Assembly: GCF_029633865.1 (NCBI RefSeq)
Contig: NC_079216.1
Coordinates: 16,776,505 to 16,840,504, forward strand
Reading direction: 5' to 3'
DNA: 64,000 nucleotides
Source: Lampris incognitus
Lineage: Eukaryota; Chordata; Actinopteri; Lampriformes; Lampridae
Of this stretch, positions 62,546-64,000 are shown in pieces; the first letter of the stretch is position 1; each line of letters starts with the position of its first letter. Below the pieces are notes generated by a model. The model searched no databases, was not told the origin of the DNA, and saw nothing but the letters and a program-made list of their open reading frames with translations. Both the position numbers and the translations under genes were made by a program.

Positions 62546-63268
62546 CTGTAGGAGGGTCGTGGCTGTCTCCAGGTGTCCTCTGAGACAGGCATGAATCAGG
62601 GCTGTGTTGCCATAGTGATCCTTCTTATTGAGCTTGGCATTACATTCCAGCAGTGACCTCACCACCTGGATACACCCATCACCATGGATACACCCATCAC
62701 CACGGGACAGAGAGGAGTCAGAACATAGGCAATGTCTACCTACATACAAATGGTTAAAAATGCTTTTTTTTTTAAAGCAGTTACTAAAGTGAATGTCTTC
62801 CTGCAGCCAGTTTAATTTATTAAACAAAGTGAATAATGGAATTCAAGATAATCTCTGATCAGAATATGAAAGACTATCTGGCAGAAAGGCTTGTAGATTT
62901 AAAAATTCATCAACTCTCACTGTTCCACAGCCCACCAGATGGCTTATTCCAAACAGAGAATCACATTCCAATGTAGGTGGGAACACAGACAACCTAAACA
63001 CAGATGGTCTGGTTTTGCCTACATTTAGGTGGAGGCTGGCTGTCATTTCGGAGGCTTCCTTGGGGACACCTACCTGTACGTGGCTGTTCTGACTGGCCAG
63101 GTGGAGAGGCGTGGCGTTCTGCCTGTTCCGAGCGTTGATGTTGGCCCCGTGTCGGGTGAGCAGGGATACCAGTGCTGCGTGGCCATGCAGGGCTGCCACG
63201 TGGAGGGGGGTGAAACCATCAGAGTTGTTGCTGTTAACCCCCAGACCGCTAGTCTGCATGCTGGTGAG
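56108..63268 (-). CDS. ankrd27: Ankyrin repeat domain protein 27 (Varp-like), 3' part, seven exons, continues beyond the window
   Basis: Exons on the minus strand: 63074-63268, 62546-62665, 61680-61853, 60034-60127, 59259-59337, 58547-58610 and 56108-56584 (stop TAG). All have GT/AG borders and phases agree; 400 residues are encoded here. The first three exons carry ankyrin repeats: DGFTPLHVAALHGHAALVSL, NATPLHLASQNSHVQVVRSL, GNTALIHACLRGHLETATTL and GNTALHEAVRGGHLALVELL, then LRNKRQRNPLDCA. This order closely matches the last repeats of ANKRD27, a Rab21/Rab32-linked endosomal trafficking protein with an N-terminal VPS9 domain (off the window). The remaining ~220 residues are low-complexity Ser/Pro/Thr-rich and differ from the mammalian tail as I recall it. 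A close paralogue is possible. Confidence 0.85.
56585..57807. other. ankrd27 last intron, no gene
   Basis: Contains poly-G runs near 57270 and 57661 and a short (GT)n at 57536-57553. Nothing coding is supported. Confidence 0.45.
57808..58390 (-). mobile_element. Rex3 LINE copy 3, 3' end
   Basis: The (ATCTC)n 3' tail at 57808-57830 is followed on the minus strand by the frame at 57929-58357: KLSIHQSIFVPTLTYGHELWVV, RMRSSDIRRELRVELLLLRV and MPPGRLPLEVFRARPTERRP. 5' truncated at about 58390. Confidence 0.9.
58679..59117 (-). mobile_element. tRNA-derived SINE, family B
   Basis: Minus-strand copy between exons 5 and 6 (of those seen) of ankrd27. It is flanked by ATAACAACTTTTTTT (about 58664 and 59118). 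Confidence 0.9.
59177..59231. repeat. Short GTGAY-type tandem repeat
   Basis: TGATGTGATGTGACATGTGACGTGACGTGACG… ; about ten 5-bp units drifting from TGATG to TGACG. It ends 27 bases short of an ankrd27 exon. Confidence 0.85.
59338..60033. other. ankrd27 intron, no gene
   Basis: AT-rich; no element or coding signal recognised. Confidence 0.5.
60564..60990 (+). mobile_element. tRNA-derived SINE, family B
   Basis: Full-length plus-strand copy: GCGCCCGGGTAGCATAGTGG head, B box AGTTCGAATCC, full body, and an A-rich tail. A short ATGCCCC repeat lies at both ends. Confidence 0.92.
60991..61679. other. ankrd27 intron with ACTGTT-rich sequence, no gene
   Basis: 61190-61380 has many diverged TTTACTGTT-type words. 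An 18-bp inverted pair (CAGTCAGTCCTGACTGGC, about 61153-61180) is present. No coding signal. Confidence 0.5.
61885..61940 (-). repeat. L2-like 3' tail fragment
   Basis: TTTATTTACATAGCACTTTTCT…TTACAAAGTA in plus orientation matches the common 3' end of fish L2-like LINEs read on the minus strand. Confidence 0.5.
62066..62427 (+). mobile_element. tRNA-derived SINE, family B, 3'-truncated
   Basis: The head GGGCATCCAGGTTGCATAGC is diverged and the middle block is shortened. It stops at GAAGAGTGGGGTA without the A-rich tail. Confidence 0.88.
62463..62543. repeat. (GT)n microsatellite adjoining an ankrd27 splice donor
   Basis: About 38 units. In the ankrd27 transcript it is (CA)n beginning within the donor sequence itself (CAG then GTACACAC). 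Confidence 0.97.
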
Positions 63269-63589
63269 CTACACAACACAAACACACGTCGAAACAACAT
63301 GGTTGTTCACAAAGAACTTCACAGATGACAAAGAAGAAGCACACCGCACATTTTTACAAACTGGGTCATACGTGTGTGTGTGTGTGTTCTTGTTCTGCTA
63401 TATTTGCAAGGACTAATTTGAGTTTTTAGCCATAAGAGTGAGGACATTTTCTGCAAAGTTATGACGTTGTGTCATTTCTCACTTCTTCAAGGGTCTATTC
63501 TCGGGTAACGATTTGGCCTCCAACAAGTAACGTACCAACATGGCCTCCAACATGACAGCGGTTAGGTGAGTCAGATGGTGCCAATTGTT
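63269..63589. other. ankrd27 intron, no gene
   Basis: Short (GT)n at 63372-63388; otherwise unremarkable. Confidence 0.5.
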
Positions 63590-64000
63590 TTTTTTTATTT
63601 TTGCCCCTTTTTTCTTCCCAATTGCACCCAGCCAATAACCCCACTCTTCTGAGTCGTCCCGGTCACTGCTCCACCTCCTCTGCCGATCCGGGAAGGGCTA
63701 CAGACTACCACATTACCTCCTCTGATACACGTGGAGTCGCCAGCTGCTTCTTTTCACCTGACAGTGGAGTTTCGCCAGGGGGACCTAGTGCCTGGGAGGA
63801 TCACGCTATTCCCCCCAGTTCACTCTCCCCCCCGAACAGGTGCCCTGACCGACCAGATGAGAGCGCTAGTGCAGCAACCAGGGCACATACCCACATTTGG
63901 CTTCCCATCCGCAGACACGGACGATTGTGTCTGTAGGGATGCCCGACCAAGCCGGAGGTAACACGGGGATTCGAACCACTGATCCCTGTGTTGGTATGCA
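63590..64000 (-). mobile_element. tRNA-derived SINE, family B, runs off the window
   Basis: Minus-strand copy. The tail is at about 63590-63620 and the body is complete. The tRNA-like head with its B box (GATTCGAACC, about 63968) reaches the edge. Confidence 0.9.

Overview
This is a 64 kb piece of a ray-finned (teleost) fish nuclear genome. The evidence is spliced vertebrate genes with clear GT/AG exon borders, long CA/GT and GA microsatellites, and the usual fish mix of mobile elements: Rex3 and L2-type LINEs, tRNA-derived SINEs, Tc1 and DD36E mariners, and Gypsy and BEL/Pao LTR elements. I see no bacterial, phage or CRISPR features.

Three host genes lie on the minus strand. tmed6 (p24-family cargo protein, four coding exons, 19706-35983) and zdhhc7 (DHHC palmitoyltransferase, six coding exons, 41683-53576) are complete and open. 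The 3' part of ankrd27 (ankyrin-repeat/VPS9 family, seven exons, 56108-63268) continues past the right edge. All three belong to membrane-trafficking families; that they share a neighbourhood may be chance. Their introns are swollen by transposons: tmed6 intron 3 is about 10.7 kb and holds a whole Gypsy element, a Tc1 element and SINEs.

The left 19 kb has no convincing host gene and is a nest of transposons. From left to right there is a hAT-like relic, a BEL/Pao element on the minus strand whose reverse transcriptase has been deleted, and one I-type LINE (minus, 4.2-18.2 kb) split by an L2 tail, a Rex3 copy, a SINE and a 7.8 kb block. Inside that block is the most interesting object: a 7.19 kb DNA transposon (9851-17042) with terminal inverted repeats of about 550 bp and a 4-bp ATTA target duplication. 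It has one 1,557-codon reading frame broken only by two TGA codons. That frame carries BED-like Cys/His fingers, DDE-like aspartates, an XPG/FEN1-like nuclease region and a C-terminal eight-cysteine finger, so I read it as an Academ-type transposon.

Other notable elements are a DD36E (Incomer-like) mariner at 49203-50721 with an intact 346-aa transposase and unusual 303-bp foldback arms, a second DD36E copy that has lost a catalytic Asp, a Tc1 copy that has lost its catalytic Glu, and a young Gypsy element (LTRs about 97% identical) sitting in a telomere-like minisatellite. At least nine copies of one tRNA-derived SINE family and two of another are present. Two host splice sites directly abut long dinucleotide repeats.
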